Below are positions 7,705-16,490 of a stretch of DNA of 22,820 nucleotides, in pieces; position 1 is the stretch's first letter, and each line of letters starts with the position of its first letter. Origin of the DNA: a virus; the IMG/VR virus record IMGVR_UViG_3300003877_000012, positions 1 to 22,820 of that record. One strand, written 5' to 3'. Made by a program: the position numbers and the translations under genes. The notes under the pieces were generated by a model. That model searched no databases. It was not told the origin of the DNA and saw only the letters and a list, made by a program, of their open reading frames with translations.

Positions 7705-7758
7705 GGGGTTTTTACACCCCATCATCGTCAATGCTCACTAAGTGGGTGACGCACTTAG
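7705..7758 (-). terminator. Two short hairpins after the decoration-type gene
   Basis: Within the 77-base gap that follows the 123-residue gene on the minus strand are two perfect small inverted repeats: CTAAGTG/CACTTAG (7738-7744 with 7752-7758, 7-base loop, covering the stop codon) and GGGGT/ACCCC (7705-7709 with 7716-7720, 6-base loop). Neither is followed by a T-run on the coding strand, so a classic intrinsic terminator is not shown. They may protect mRNA 3' ends or attenuate transcription below the capsid genes. Confidence 0.35.
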
Positions 7759-8126
7759 AACCAAGCAATCGTTACGTCTGCGTTAACCGCACCCGCAGTA
7801 GCTGCGCCACCAGAACCAATCACTACTCGTGAATTGGCTACGATAGGGTTTGCGTCCGTATTCGCTATAGTTGCGGCGTTAGCCACAGCATTCGCGCTAG
7901 ATATTGGAATTGGCAGTGTTGCGTACAAGTCGGTAGTCGTACCGTCCCCAACAACAATGTCCGTTGCCGCTGCCGTCACGCCTGTAGTTACTACAGACGA
8001 AATCGAAACGACCCGTCCAATTGCGTTTTCAGGCCCTGCGACAGATAAAAGCGCAGCAGCCGAAGCTACCGACCCCGCTCTTATCGAATACGTCACATAA
8101 ATCGGCTCGTCATAAGTTGCACTCAT
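7755..8126 (-). CDS. Probable capsid decoration / head-fibre protein (123 aa)
   Basis: The start follows AGGAG by a good distance. The protein is made almost wholly of Ala, Val, Thr, Ser, Ile and Gly (SVASAAALLSVAGPENAIGR, VVTTGVTAAATDIVVGDG), with no cysteine and very few lysines: a beta-sandwich of high stability. It lies two genes after the major capsid protein, where N4-gp56-type phages often carry a decoration or cement protein. A function in capsid stabilisation or as a short head fibre is therefore likely but not proven by any recognised motif. Confidence 0.6.
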   Translation of the reverse strand: MSATYDEPIYVTYSIRAGSVASAAALLSVAGPENAIGRVVSISSVVTTGVTAAATDIVVGDGTTTDLYATLPIPISSANAVANAATIANTDANPIVANSRVVIGSGGAATAGAVNADVTIAWF

Positions 8127-8135
8127 AAATTTCTC

Positions 8136-8384
8136 CTATGTCCCGATCCGAAAGCTGCCGGACTTCTCGCTGTTCGCATCTGGGCGTTGAGCTTGGCATA
8201 CTGTTTCGGCGTTTTTAACACTTGTCTTCATTGAGTGGCTTAAACCTGACTCAACCCCTGCTTTATCTACCGAACCCGCAGTCCGAGAACTCTCATAGTT
8301 AGTAGAGTTCTCTCCTGCATTCGGGTTATGCTGGTCTTCGTACATGCTGTACCCTCCAGACATTTTGTCTTTTCTCATTTTCAT
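8136..8384 (-). CDS. Small polar protein between capsid and decoration genes (82 aa)
   Basis: The ATG at 8384 is preceded by GGAG at eight bases. The protein is polar and low in hydrophobic residues (SGGYSMYEDQHNPNAGENST, then SSRTAGSVDKAGVESGLSHS), so it is probably disordered alone. There is one cysteine near the C-terminus. Its place directly after the major capsid gene suggests a minor capsid or assembly component. No family is recognised. Confidence 0.6.
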   Translation of the reverse strand: MKMRKDKMSGGYSMYEDQHNPNAGENSTNYESSRTAGSVDKAGVESGLSHSMKTSVKNAETVCQAQRPDANSEKSGSFRIGT

Positions 8385-8399
8385 TTCAGTTCGCTCCTA

Positions 8400-9341
8400 T
8401 TAAGCTGCTGTATCCCACTTGAGGATCCTGTTTTGAAGGCCATCCGCGCTGTTGTGCACGATCCCGAAACCACCTAAGTAGTACCAGGCAATCCCTTTGC
8501 TTCGTCCAAAATCAGTAGGGATCTTACCTCGAATCGATTCAGGCTCAACAATCGCTTCCGCAACTGTATCAGCGCCAAAGAAGTAAGCTGCATCTGAGAG
8601 TCCGTTACTCCAGTTTTCCGTTGGAAGGTTCGTTTGTTCTACAAATCTAATCCCTTCGTAGCGGCCAGCTTCACCGTTGTAAATAAGCTGCATCCCTGAT
8701 TCTACATATTGATGGATGGTTTCCAGGTCGTTTTTGAAATTCCTCAACGTCGTTGGGCGAGCTATCGCAAAATAGTCATCTTGATAAAAAGGAGTGATTT
8801 CTCGCTCTTTCATCTCGTCGGCAATGGCTTTGATGTGTTCTTTGTTCATCGCCACGTTGTTGGTAATCGTTGCGCCACCTGTCTCTACTGAGACCGCAGT
8901 TGCTGAGTTTCCACCTGTTGGTGTTAACGTAACAACGGTCGCATCAAATTGAGCGTGAGCCGCACGATCAAGCGTCTTTCGCGCGTCGTTCTTAAGTACC
9001 TTGTTAATCACTTCTTTAACAGGATGCTTAGATAGATCATCCAGTTTCTTAGTGTAAGGTACGGAATTGCCGTACTCAGTTACCGTTAGAGTTCCTTGAG
9101 TAATGGTGAAGTTGGTCTCTGGCATCGCTTGAGTTTCTTGCAATGAAGTGCCCTCGGTGACTACATCTGAGTAAATATCCCAGTTGAATAGCTCCCCTTT
9201 CTCCTTGCCTTTACCCTCTTTGATATCACAGAACTGGCGGAACCGACTCATCGGTTGTAATTCGGTTCTGAGATAATCTGATAATTCATCTGAATACATG
9301 AAACCACCTAGGGTATCTGTATTCCACACTTGACCTGACAT
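8400..9341 (-). CDS. Major capsid protein, N4-gp56-like family (HK97 fold)
   Basis: The 313-residue protein lies directly after the scaffold gene. Features typical of the N4-gp56 capsid family are the N-terminal WNTDTLGGFMYSDELSDYLR, the turn GELFNWDIYSDVVTEGTSLQ, the strand GTLTVTEYGNSVPYTKKLDD, the spine helix KEVINKVLKNDARKTLDRAA, the segment DDYFAIARPTTLRNFKNDLE and the strand GEAGRYEGIRFVEQTNLPTE. It would form the icosahedral shell. It is shorter than N4 gp56 itself (about 400 residues) because insertion domains are absent, which may explain the small decoration candidate downstream. AAGGA upstream of ATG gives a good ribosome site, as expected for an abundant product. Confidence 0.85.
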   Translation of the reverse strand: MSGQVWNTDTLGGFMYSDELSDYLRTELQPMSRFRQFCDIKEGKGKEKGELFNWDIYSDVVTEGTSLQETQAMPETNFTITQGTLTVTEYGNSVPYTKKLDDLSKHPVKEVINKVLKNDARKTLDRAAHAQFDATVVTLTPTGGNSATAVSVETGGATITNNVAMNKEHIKAIADEMKEREITPFYQDDYFAIARPTTLRNFKNDLETIHQYVESGMQLIYNGEAGRYEGIRFVEQTNLPTENWSNGLSDAAYFFGADTVAEAIVEPESIRGKIPTDFGRSKGIAWYYLGGFGIVHNSADGLQNRILKWDTAA

Positions 9342-9353
9342 AATATTCGTTCC

Positions 9354-10412
9354 TTATAAGTTGGTTTGGCCCCTCCTCGCCGCCATTGTCTGGAGAATCT
9401 CTTCGCGAGACTTCCTGTGTGGCTGTGCATCGGGCTTAGGTCCTCTTCGGACGGTCCGTTGCGTTGGCTGCGTTGGAGAAAGGCGTTTACGTTCTAAACG
9501 TGTGTTTGATTCAGATTGAAGATCTTGGGAGGGTTTTTCGACTCCTGAAACCCCAGAAACTTTGCGGAGCCAATCTTTCGTTCTTTTGCCTGCTTCGTTG
9601 AAGTAGTCATCATAGGAAGGGTCGGTCGCTAAAAATTCTGGATCTGCTGCTAGATCCTCAGTGAAAGCATTGACACGCTCTAAGAGCATTTTATCTGAGG
9701 CTAAATCTTTAAACTCGTCACTTCGCACAAATGAATCATACGACGTTTTTAGTTTCTCATGATCGGTAACTTTTGCGACTGCTTCGGCCACCTGGTACGT
9801 AATGTCCACGGGTTGGGCTGGAGCTGCTGGTCTCATTACTTTTTCAAGTATGTCAACTGCATCGGTTACTTCGCCATCATACACTTTCGTTAGAGCACTG
9901 TTCAATAGCTCTCTGGTATCTGCAACATTCTCAGGTCGGGCATCCACTAGGGTAGCCGTCTGTTCGTGCTGTGCGATTAAGGCTTCATACCTTTTCTTTA
10001 CTAGGTCGGCTTCATACGTTTTATAATCCGTATTCTCAGCTTTCTGTAAAGCGATGACTGCTGCGTCCATTGGCATTTCAAATTCTTTGCCGTTGTGCTT
10101 TAGTCGAATGAATTGGTTCCCTTCTCGCTCGATGATTCGATCATCCTCTGATTTTTTAGGAATGTCAAGAATTTCTTCTCGCTCGTCCTCTAGCCTATCG
10201 GGAGCTACATTCTGATTTTGGGTTCCCTCGTCAGGATCAAAACCACTGTCTTCTATGAACTGTTGCTTGCTTTCCTCCCTAAGATCCTTAGCGTTGTCAA
10301 CCATCTGGGCCATCGCTGCTTCTCTTGGAGTCTTGACTATCGTGTCAAGTTCGTTCTTCTCTTCGTCCGTCTTTTTCCCTTCCGAGACCGGCTCTTCAAT
10401 CTGTGTACTCAT
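9354..10412 (-). CDS. Scaffolding protein
   Basis: An ATG at 10463 exists, but ATG 10412-10410 has GAGGTGA at ideal spacing and is chosen; it gives 352 residues beginning MSTQIEEPVSEGKKTDEEKN. The protein is highly charged, helical and rich in Glu, Asp, Lys and Gln, without membrane segments; the middle contains KHNGKEFEMPMDAAVIALQK and the C-terminus is basic (RTVRRGPKPDAQPHRKSREE), as expected for a scaffold whose basic tail binds the capsid protein. It lies directly upstream of the major capsid gene, the standard place. It overlaps the end of the 120-residue gene by 17 bases. No protease motif is seen, so it probably leaves the head intact. Confidence 0.75.
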   Translation of the reverse strand: MSTQIEEPVSEGKKTDEEKNELDTIVKTPREAAMAQMVDNAKDLREESKQQFIEDSGFDPDEGTQNQNVAPDRLEDEREEILDIPKKSEDDRIIEREGNQFIRLKHNGKEFEMPMDAAVIALQKAENTDYKTYEADLVKKRYEALIAQHEQTATLVDARPENVADTRELLNSALTKVYDGEVTDAVDILEKVMRPAAPAQPVDITYQVAEAVAKVTDHEKLKTSYDSFVRSDEFKDLASDKMLLERVNAFTEDLAADPEFLATDPSYDDYFNEAGKRTKDWLRKVSGVSGVEKPSQDLQSESNTRLERKRLSPTQPTQRTVRRGPKPDAQPHRKSREEILQTMAARRGQTNL

Positions 10413-10758
10413 TTGTGTCACCTCGTAGTAGTTGTAGTTGTCGTAATGCTTCGTCTCCGTCACTTATGATTAAGCCGAATATAAATTGAACCTTTTCTAT
10501 GACCATATATTGGATCTTCGCTGACTCTTGGTTCTCAGTCCCTATGCTCTCCGCACAAGCTTTAAGGGCCTTCAACTGCTCCCCCAGCAGTGTATTTCTC
10601 AGAGCTATCCCAAACTTCGTGTTTAAAAACGCCTTGGCCTCGTCTCTCTCTGCGATCACTCCATAAAGCTGGTCTAAGACTGCCTCGTGCGAGTTCTCAA
10701 ATTGGTCGAACTCCGCCTGCGTTAACTCATCACTTCCCACATAGTCACCTGTTTTCAT
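10396..10758 (-). CDS. Small helical protein between portal and scaffold (120 aa)
   Basis: The gene starts two bases after the portal stop and overlaps the scaffold start. The product is acidic and helical (LTQAEFDQFENSHEAVLDQL, then EQLKALKACAESIGTENQES), with one cysteine and no membrane segment. A small gene at this place is frequent in podophages of this type, but I do not recognise the family. A role as a portal or scaffold assembly partner is inferred from position only. Confidence 0.65.
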   Translation of the reverse strand: MKTGDYVGSDELTQAEFDQFENSHEAVLDQLYGVIAERDEAKAFLNTKFGIALRNTLLGEQLKALKACAESIGTENQESAKIQYMVIEKVQFIFGLIISDGDEALRQLQLLRGDTNEYTD

Positions 10759-10760
10759 AG

Positions 10761-12986
10761 TTAGATTCCCGGTTTCCCCGTTCGCTCTTTAAGAGCCATT
10801 TCGTCCGATTTACTTTTTGCAGCACTGGCCGCGATATCTCTTCTAGTTCGGTCTTTCTGGCTTTCGATCCCCGCCTTAGCTTCTAGCTGTTGAACCGTGA
10901 TCCCCTCTCGCATCGCGATGTCCGCAAGCCTTACTTCTCTCTCCATCTCTATTTTAGCCATGCCAATCTCCTGTGTGACCTCCACGGCCCTCATCTTAGA
11001 CTGGTCCTGAGATTCCGCAGCTCCTTGCTCGTACGCCTGCTGGATGTCCTGCTCCGTTAGAGGCTTCTCCTCTTCCCCTGGCTTGTTGCCTTTCAAAAAT
11101 CTTGCCCCGTCTTGGAATCCTGCTGCTGACCACATTTCCTTCGCGATCTCATCTCCATCAAGCCTTTGGAGCTGTTCTGGCATACTCTCAAACGATTTAA
11201 GCACGTATCCAAACATGTCAACTTTTTTCTGGGGGCTGGTCGCTCCTAGCCCTACGTTCACGTTGATCGTCAGTTTGTCGTTCAGCACCCGGTCTTTAAT
11301 TTTTTGGGTCTCGTCCTTTGAGAACGTCTTCTTGCCCGCAGGAGCTTCCTCCTCAGGGTCTTGGTTGTACTTGATGCCAAGAGTATTAGCAGAGGCTTCA
11401 AACGCATTATTCATGACCACCTCGTCCGTTTCATATGCTTGGATGAACTGGATTAATAGCTCTAATTGAGGCTTAACCCACGTCTCCGTAAATGTCCTTA
11501 AATCAAACTCACTGATTACATTCGCGCCCTCAGCCAGCATCTCCATCCCTCCAACTGTCTCGTTGAGCGACCGATTGTTTTGCACCGACCCACCCATGAA
11601 CGTACCCGAGATGTCGTTGCTCTCCGTCTCAAGGCGTTCTTGCTCACGGTAGCTGGAGCCTGTTACATCTCTCGTGTCCAGTACTTTAATGTCGCGATCT
11701 GGGTCATCAGTTGTCACCCCGCCTCCAGGCACACTCATCATGAGCGCCTCCAGGTCAACCGCCGCGCCGCGCCTGATTATATACCGTTTGTTCAGAGCTA
11801 ACTTGATGTTGTCGAACCTTAGATTCGCAACGTCGTTCACGCCGACTTGAAGCCCTGCGATCAGCTCCGTGGCTGAACTTGGGGAAAATCTATGCGCCTC
11901 CACGATACTGAACCCGTAAGTTAGCGGGCGCGTACCTGTATGGTAAACGTCTTTCAAGGGTTCTGGGGATGTTAGCAGTCTCTGGGTCCCTAATGTCCAA
12001 TAAACATACTCCTCGCCGCCAACTCGAATGTAGTTCTCATGCACCCAAATTACTTTGAACTCGGTTCGATTTTGTGAGTCCGTTGGATCCGGTCGATTGT
12101 CTCCCTCTCGCGCTTGGCGAACTGTGTTATACGTATCTGAACCTACCGATAGTATGTCCGCAGTAGAATAGGTCCTCCATTTTTGGGTCGTCGTTTTGGT
12201 GTCCGTAGACTCCATGCGCGCTCGGATATCGTCCAATGACATCGGGACCAGACGCACTACATAGGGGCTGGTGCCGATAGGATCTCTCCAGTCACATTGA
12301 GGATCGAGGAGTAAATTCTCTGGAGGGATCATACTGATTACTGGCTCATCTTTTAGAACCCGAGTCTCTTCTACCTCCTCAGACTCCGTTGTGAACCTCC
12401 CTTCTATCGGGTTTCCCAACACGTCTTTTACCTGAACCTCGGTCTTTTTGGTGTATTTAATCGTTTTTTCTTCGTAATCCCAGCTCGTATGCGTGCAACA
12501 TGGCCCATACACTCGGGTGTCCTGCCAAGCTCCGAGCACCGTCAAGTACCACTTTATTGACTTGGAGAGCCTGTATTCTAGCACTTCCTCCATGATATGC
12601 GCCGCTGCAACCTGCTCTGGGTCGTTCGTATTGCCTGGTGTCACCGCGACCATCTTAAGGTTGCTGAAATACGCTGCTGCTGCCTGAGCGGACGATGATC
12701 TCTCCGCCGCCCTCGATAGCGGTCTGAATAGCCTGCTCCGGCCTCTGTATTGCTTTGAGTTGTAGACGCTTCGACGGTAATGTTTGTTGTTGAAATGGTC
12801 CGCGTTGCGCTCCCACTGGGTCGTCAGAGCCGCGTCTTGGTAACTTCTTGCTGTGGTGTAGTTGTTCGAGGCGAGGTCTAGCCAAACTTGGTCCTCGTCT
12901 AGGTCCATCTGAACTAAGTCACTCTCCCCCTGCTCGCCTAACTGGTCGAGTGGGTAGTCTGTATCTGTTGGGATTGTTTGAGTCAC
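10761..12986 (-). CDS. Portal protein (741 aa), GTG start
   Basis: The portal is the dodecameric ring at the DNA entry vertex. The frame opens with GTG at 12986, overlapping the preceding stop as GTGA; the next in-frame ATG is 26 codons further. The N-terminal third has WERNADHFNNKHYRRSVY and the helix LSRAAERSSSAQAAAAYFSN seen in large P22/N4-like portals. The core has MIPPENLLLDPQCDWRDP, YVVRLVPMSLDDIRAR and KVIWVHENYI; then VNDVANLRFDNIKLALNKRY and the long C-terminal helix (from about 650) rich in Gln, Glu and Ala, which would form the barrel. The length of 741 is close to P22 portal (725). It lies between terL and scaffold, as expected. Confidence 0.85.
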   Translation of the reverse strand: MTQTIPTDTDYPLDQLGEQGESDLVQMDLDEDQVWLDLASNNYTTARSYQDAALTTQWERNADHFNNKHYRRSVYNSKQYRGRSRLFRPLSRAAERSSSAQAAAAYFSNLKMVAVTPGNTNDPEQVAAAHIMEEVLEYRLSKSIKWYLTVLGAWQDTRVYGPCCTHTSWDYEEKTIKYTKKTEVQVKDVLGNPIEGRFTTESEEVEETRVLKDEPVISMIPPENLLLDPQCDWRDPIGTSPYVVRLVPMSLDDIRARMESTDTKTTTQKWRTYSTADILSVGSDTYNTVRQAREGDNRPDPTDSQNRTEFKVIWVHENYIRVGGEEYVYWTLGTQRLLTSPEPLKDVYHTGTRPLTYGFSIVEAHRFSPSSATELIAGLQVGVNDVANLRFDNIKLALNKRYIIRRGAAVDLEALMMSVPGGGVTTDDPDRDIKVLDTRDVTGSSYREQERLETESNDISGTFMGGSVQNNRSLNETVGGMEMLAEGANVISEFDLRTFTETWVKPQLELLIQFIQAYETDEVVMNNAFEASANTLGIKYNQDPEEEAPAGKKTFSKDETQKIKDRVLNDKLTINVNVGLGATSPQKKVDMFGYVLKSFESMPEQLQRLDGDEIAKEMWSAAGFQDGARFLKGNKPGEEEKPLTEQDIQQAYEQGAAESQDQSKMRAVEVTQEIGMAKIEMEREVRLADIAMREGITVQQLEAKAGIESQKDRTRRDIAASAAKSKSDEMALKERTGKPGI

Positions 12987-13372
12987 GATAAGTCTGCCTT
13001 GGCATTGCCATGTGTTTCTGCTTGAATGATCCGAACGGCGTCCGCATCAAACTGCTCTCTTGAGAGGCCAAACCGCTCAAGGATCTCGCCTCCTATTCGC
13101 ATCACGTCTCGTGTAAGGGACGGCGCGTTCATCTCTTGAAGTCTCCACCGGTATCCGGCTTTGGGACTCATGTGACGGTTGAATATGTTGCAGATCCCAT
13201 TCTTAATGTCTACGACAACCTCCCACCCATGTCCTGGGTAGCACTTCACAAACTCCTTCCCTAGGCGCATGGCCCAATATTGGTCTTGGTCTTTAAACGC
13301 TTGGTCTTCAATATGAAGCTTGTAGTCAACCTCCGAGTGAGCGTTGAGCTGATTCGCGCCAGTTAAATCCAT
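12983..13372 (-). CDS. Small protein between terminase and portal (129 aa)
   Basis: The gene overlaps the stops and starts of both neighbours (10 bases with the upstream gene, GTGA with the portal). The product is mixed alpha/beta: EDQAFKDQDQYWAMRLGKEF, then GHGWEVVVDIKNGICNIFNR, then the helix VMRIGGEILERFGLSREQFD. No metal-binding or catalytic motif is visible. Placement between terL and portal suggests a role in packaging or head assembly. I do not recognise the family. Confidence 0.7.
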   Translation of the reverse strand: MDLTGANQLNAHSEVDYKLHIEDQAFKDQDQYWAMRLGKEFVKCYPGHGWEVVVDIKNGICNIFNRHMSPKAGYRWRLQEMNAPSLTRDVMRIGGEILERFGLSREQFDADAVRIIQAETHGNAKADLS

Positions 13373-13524
13373 CGGTATGTTGCCCCTGGAGTCTCTGGAC
13401 GCTCGTATTTATACACGCTCCCAAGTCTGTACACAGGGTACGCCAGCTCTCTCCCTGCTAGTTGCAGCGTCAATGCTTTCACGCTCCGCTTCGAGAATCT
13501 CACGGTCGGGGAAATTTTAGCCAT
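13363..13524 (-). CDS. Small basic protein after terminase (53 aa)
   Basis: Two starts are possible: ATG 13569 (68 residues) and ATG 13524. The second has GAGGG at seven bases and gives a 53-residue basic protein, MAKISPTVRFSKRSVKALTL onward; it is preferred. It begins 55 bases after the terL stop. Lys and Arg are abundant in the first half. The family is not recognised; DNA or capsid contact is possible but unproven. Confidence 0.6.
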   Translation of the reverse strand: MAKISPTVRFSKRSVKALTLQLAGRELAYPVYRLGSVYKYERPETPGATYRWI

Positions 13525-13578
13525 ACTTAAACCCTCAAAATTGGTTGCGGATATTATAGGGGTATCCACCCCGAAAGT

Positions 13579-15162
13579 CTACTCGAAGCCGCCTAGGTCT
13601 GGTGCGAACGAGTCCCCAGAACTCCCAGTCGGTCGAATGTTGCGCCTGAAAAAGGTTATAGCTAGGGCGTCTCCGCAATCTGGCGACTTGATTCCGCGCT
13701 TCTTCATCTCGGCTTTACTCTCTAGTTGAAGCCGGTCTCCAGAGGAGTCAAACTTAAATGTCGTGGAGCACAGATCTTGTTGAAGCTCGTTCGCGTCTGG
13801 GATCTGACACCCTGTCTCGAACCATTGCTTCATCGTATGCCAAATCTCCGCTCGCTTGTTTTTGTACCGCTCCTCGTCGATGGCTCGCTCTGCGAACCCC
13901 ACACCGGTTACTTTAGCCCCGTAGCCTAGCTCAACGAGCCGGTCATACACTCCTGCCCCGTAACCTCCGGTCATGTCCACCCCAACGTGGTCCACTCGCC
14001 ACTGGCGCATCGCATGGATCACTCTCCCGCAGACCTCCATCGCATCCAAGTGGTTGTACCGTTTGTACCACAACATGCACCGCCCTTGCCGCACCACAAA
14101 CGCCGTACTGTCGTCTCCCTCTCTCGCCACGTCCACCCCAAGCACCACAGGGCCTGCGGGAACGTAAAAATTCTCGTTGAACTTGCGCCGCGCCTCCACC
14201 ACTAAGCTCGAAGGGATCAAAACATTGTTCACGGACGAATTGAATGCGTCCTCGGGGGTGCCCGGGTACTCCTGCATGAACTGCGCCACGTTGCCTTCTT
14301 TTTGAGCAATTTTCTGCCTCCTCCACGCTAACTGTCCGTGGCTTAGGTCGTGGATCTGCGCAAGGTCCCGCTCCTCGTCCGTGTACTCAAACCCATCCGG
14401 CGTGGGTAGTGAGTACTTAGGCTCCCAATACCACGGAATGAAACACTTAATGTACCCGTTCCACGCGGCATGAGGGTCCTCATCAATGTCGCAAGCGTTC
14501 TGCCACATGTTGTGGAAGTACCCTCCAAACCCTTTAGCTGTAGACTCCAAATACACCTCAGTGCCCGGCTCGTCTGGTATGCCCTCCATCGCTCCATCGC
14601 TGATTTCTTTCGCTGCTCTCCAATAAGCCACTTCAGATCCATGGAAGAATTGTATCGTCTGCGACCGCCCTGTGTCTCCCGTCTTGGCCGTGCCCACCGC
14701 ATACTCAGAATCAAGCTCCGAGAACAAAAGCTCCGAGACGTTTGATTTTTTTGTAATAGGCTTTAGCTCCGCAGGACAGTGCTCGTGGTATCGCTTGGCC
14801 ATGTTGAACAGGTTCTTAGTGGCGTCACCCTCATGCGTTAAAATAAACGCCTTTGTCCCCTCAACATGGATCGTCTTCCAGTACCCGCGCGCCTCCACCC
14901 ATGTGGATAGCCCTTGCTGCCGCGCCTTGCAGATTATGATCCGAACCTTGCCCCACCGCCTAATGCTCTCCTCAACCAGCGACGACAAATACGCCTGCGC
15001 TGCGTTGAACTTGAGCGGCTGCAACCCGTCCGTCTTAGTCTTAATCTTCAAGCACGTCGCCGCAAAATACTCGAAGTCTGTCATACACCGAAGACAAAAC
15101 TTGTCTATCTCCGCCTGGTGCCCCATCGACCCCTCTGCGCCCACATGCTGGTTATACTCCAT
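13579..15162 (-). CDS. terL: Terminase large subunit (packaging ATPase-nuclease)
   Basis: This 527-residue protein drives DNA packaging through the portal. The ATPase half carries a deviant Walker A (CKARQQGLST, 78-87), a Walker B-like strand (IQFFHGSEVAYW, about 170-181) with the acidic residue in SEVAY, and the coupling motif ESTAKGFGG (about 206-214). The linker has FMQEYPGTPEDAF (295-307). The RNase H-like nuclease half has LGVDVAREGDDST (341-353, first Asp), VGVDMTGGYGAGVYDRL (393-409, second acidic site) and SPDCGDALAITF (493-504, third Asp). All three nuclease acids are present, so the enzyme is probably complete. It overlaps terS by 11 bases. The QQGLST form of Walker A resembles headful-type terminases, which suggests but does not prove headful packaging. 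Confidence 0.92.
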   Translation of the reverse strand: MEYNQHVGAEGSMGHQAEIDKFCLRCMTDFEYFAATCLKIKTKTDGLQPLKFNAAQAYLSSLVEESIRRWGKVRIIICKARQQGLSTWVEARGYWKTIHVEGTKAFILTHEGDATKNLFNMAKRYHEHCPAELKPITKKSNVSELLFSELDSEYAVGTAKTGDTGRSQTIQFFHGSEVAYWRAAKEISDGAMEGIPDEPGTEVYLESTAKGFGGYFHNMWQNACDIDEDPHAAWNGYIKCFIPWYWEPKYSLPTPDGFEYTDEERDLAQIHDLSHGQLAWRRQKIAQKEGNVAQFMQEYPGTPEDAFNSSVNNVLIPSSLVVEARRKFNENFYVPAGPVVLGVDVAREGDDSTAFVVRQGRCMLWYKRYNHLDAMEVCGRVIHAMRQWRVDHVGVDMTGGYGAGVYDRLVELGYGAKVTGVGFAERAIDEERYKNKRAEIWHTMKQWFETGCQIPDANELQQDLCSTTFKFDSSGDRLQLESKAEMKKRGIKSPDCGDALAITFFRRNIRPTGSSGDSFAPDLGGFE

Positions 15163-15958
15163 AGACCTTGTCCCCCTTCAAGTCCAACAACTCTCGTTTC
15201 GAAACCTTCCTAGCCACCGCGCCAACACGCTTCGCCTGAATGTCCGCCGACCGATTCATCGCCGCCGACAGCCTCTTCACCCTCTCAGCCTGCGACTCAA
15301 TTGACGAAGTGGCTTTGTCGTCCTGACCATACTCGTGGTCCATCCGGTTCAACTCCTGCAACGCACTAAACGCCATCTTAGGATCTGCCAGCGCAACCAC
15401 CCTCTGCGACGTGACCGTCCCCGACTCCGAGCACACTACCTCATCCTCAACCTTCTTGACCTGCATCCCATACGCCACCAACTCCTTTAAAATCTTCCGC
15501 TTCCCCGTCCCTGACGCAATCGAAAACTCCCCCGCCAACTCCTTCAAATGCTCCCGGTCCGTCACAATCAACTTCTGCAACTCATCATGGTAGTATTTCA
15601 ACGATCTCGATGCCTTCACGAAACCACCAATGTACTCCGCCCGGGCCTTATCCGACGGCAAATGACACATCCGAGCCGATAACACCGCCAATCCTGGGTT
15701 TTTTCGCTTTAAAATCTTTGTGACGTTCCCAGGTGTCTCACCCAATTCCTCCACCACCTGTCCCATCTTCGTGTTCGCAATCGACGAGGCTACGACTCTT
15801 CGCTCCACGTTCGTCAAACCCTCCCACAACAACACAAAATCCGCCTTCGAGGGCCAAAAAGTATTGTCCACCTCCATCGCTAGATCCGACAACACCGCCT
15901 CTATCGAAGCGTTCATCAGCCGATTATTGTATCTCGGGACTTTATCAGGTCTAAACAT
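15152..15958 (-). CDS. terS: Probable terminase small subunit (DNA recognition)
   Basis: The 268-residue protein is the first gene of the late operon and overlaps terL, the standard place for the small subunit that binds the packaging site. Residues about 48-85 (NVERRVVASSIANTKMGQVV, then EELGETPGNVTKILKRKNPG) fit a helix-turn-helix: a helix, then GETPGNVTKILKR as recognition part. The C-terminal half is helical with basic residues at the end (SKRELLDLKGDKVYG), as expected for an oligomer that touches terL. The family is not recognised by exact match, so the call rests on place, length and the HTH. It directly faces the repeat-dense region, where its binding site might lie. Confidence 0.65.
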   Translation of the reverse strand: MFRPDKVPRYNNRLMNASIEAVLSDLAMEVDNTFWPSKADFVLLWEGLTNVERRVVASSIANTKMGQVVEELGETPGNVTKILKRKNPGLAVLSARMCHLPSDKARAEYIGGFVKASRSLKYYHDELQKLIVTDREHLKELAGEFSIASGTGKRKILKELVAYGMQVKKVEDEVVCSESGTVTSQRVVALADPKMAFSALQELNRMDHEYGQDDKATSSIESQAERVKRLSAAMNRSADIQAKRVGAVARKVSKRELLDLKGDKVYGV

Positions 15959-16118
15959 CGCGCCACCAGCGGTAAATGTAAATTTTCAGCTAGTGTATCC
16001 CATAGGACGCAGGATTCCTAGTTAAAGTAGTAGACAAATGCGGTTTTTTCGTTTTTTGGAATTTTTATTTTCACGCAGAAGCCGACCCTATATACATATA
16101 CCGACCAAGCCCCCCAGG

Positions 16119-16220
16119 TCTGAACCTCAAAACCTCTGAGAATTATTGCAAAAACGCGGGTCAAAAAAGGAGTCTCTTTTCGATTTTGGGGCCTAAAATC
16201 TGAGCCTCGAAACCTCTTAG
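16119..16220. repeat. Direct repeat of 22 bp, 80 bp apart
   Basis: The 22-base words at 16119-16140 and 16199-16220 (consensus TCTGARCCTCRAAACCTCTK, then AG) differ at three positions. They stand exactly 80 bases apart and lie 160-260 bases upstream of terS, so they could be protein-binding sites for late control or packaging. No function is shown. Confidence 0.6.
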
Positions 16221-16235
16221 CCGCTTAGGGTTTTA

Positions 16236-16262
16236 CTTGCGGCCCTTGCGGCCCTTGCGGGG
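16236..16262. repeat. 9-bp tandem repeat (cttgcggcc) x3
   Basis: Units at 16236-16244, 16245-16253 and 16254-16262, the last ending gggg instead of ggcc. A further partial unit (cttggg) follows. Confidence 0.7.
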
Positions 16263-16320
16263 CTTGGGTTGTACCGTGGCTGGGGGCTGTATGGCTAGTG
16301 GGCTGGGGGTCAGGTGCTCT

Positions 16321-16370
16321 GAGTGCTCGCAGGTGGAGGGCAGATCTTACCCTATACTATCGCATAGGGG
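16321..16370 (+). promoter_or_regulatory. Duplicated regulatory module, copy 1
   Basis: The module contains TGCTCGCAGGT at 16324-16334 and, exactly 29 bases from its start, TATACTAT at 16353-16360, followed by a base and GCAT. The same words recur with identical spacing at 16667-16716. TATACT matches a sigma70 -10 box at five of six positions, but no -35 TTGACA-like box is present, so an activator or a phage-specific factor would be needed. CCCTAT/ATAGGG at 16350-16355 and 16364-16369 forms a dyad across the -10-like word. Confidence 0.45.
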
Positions 16371-16490
16371 CACTGTCGAACGTCGCATACGGGGCAATCT
16401 GGGGGCTTGATTCCAGGCTTGAGGCGCGGAATTGCTGGCTTTTGGGGTGTTTCAGTGGTTTTGAGGTGTTTTTGGGTCTCGTGGGTGTCT

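Noticed and set aside
14672-15304. Plus-strand frame of 210 codons
   Set aside because: It is opposite terL and terS, which have clear motifs and coupled starts; it has no ribosome site or recognisable domain.
16086-16106. T7-like promoter on the minus strand (tatatgtataTAGGG-like) before terS
   Set aside because: Only the TATAGGG end resembles such promoters; no second copy is seen before other late genes and no phage RNA polymerase is in the window.
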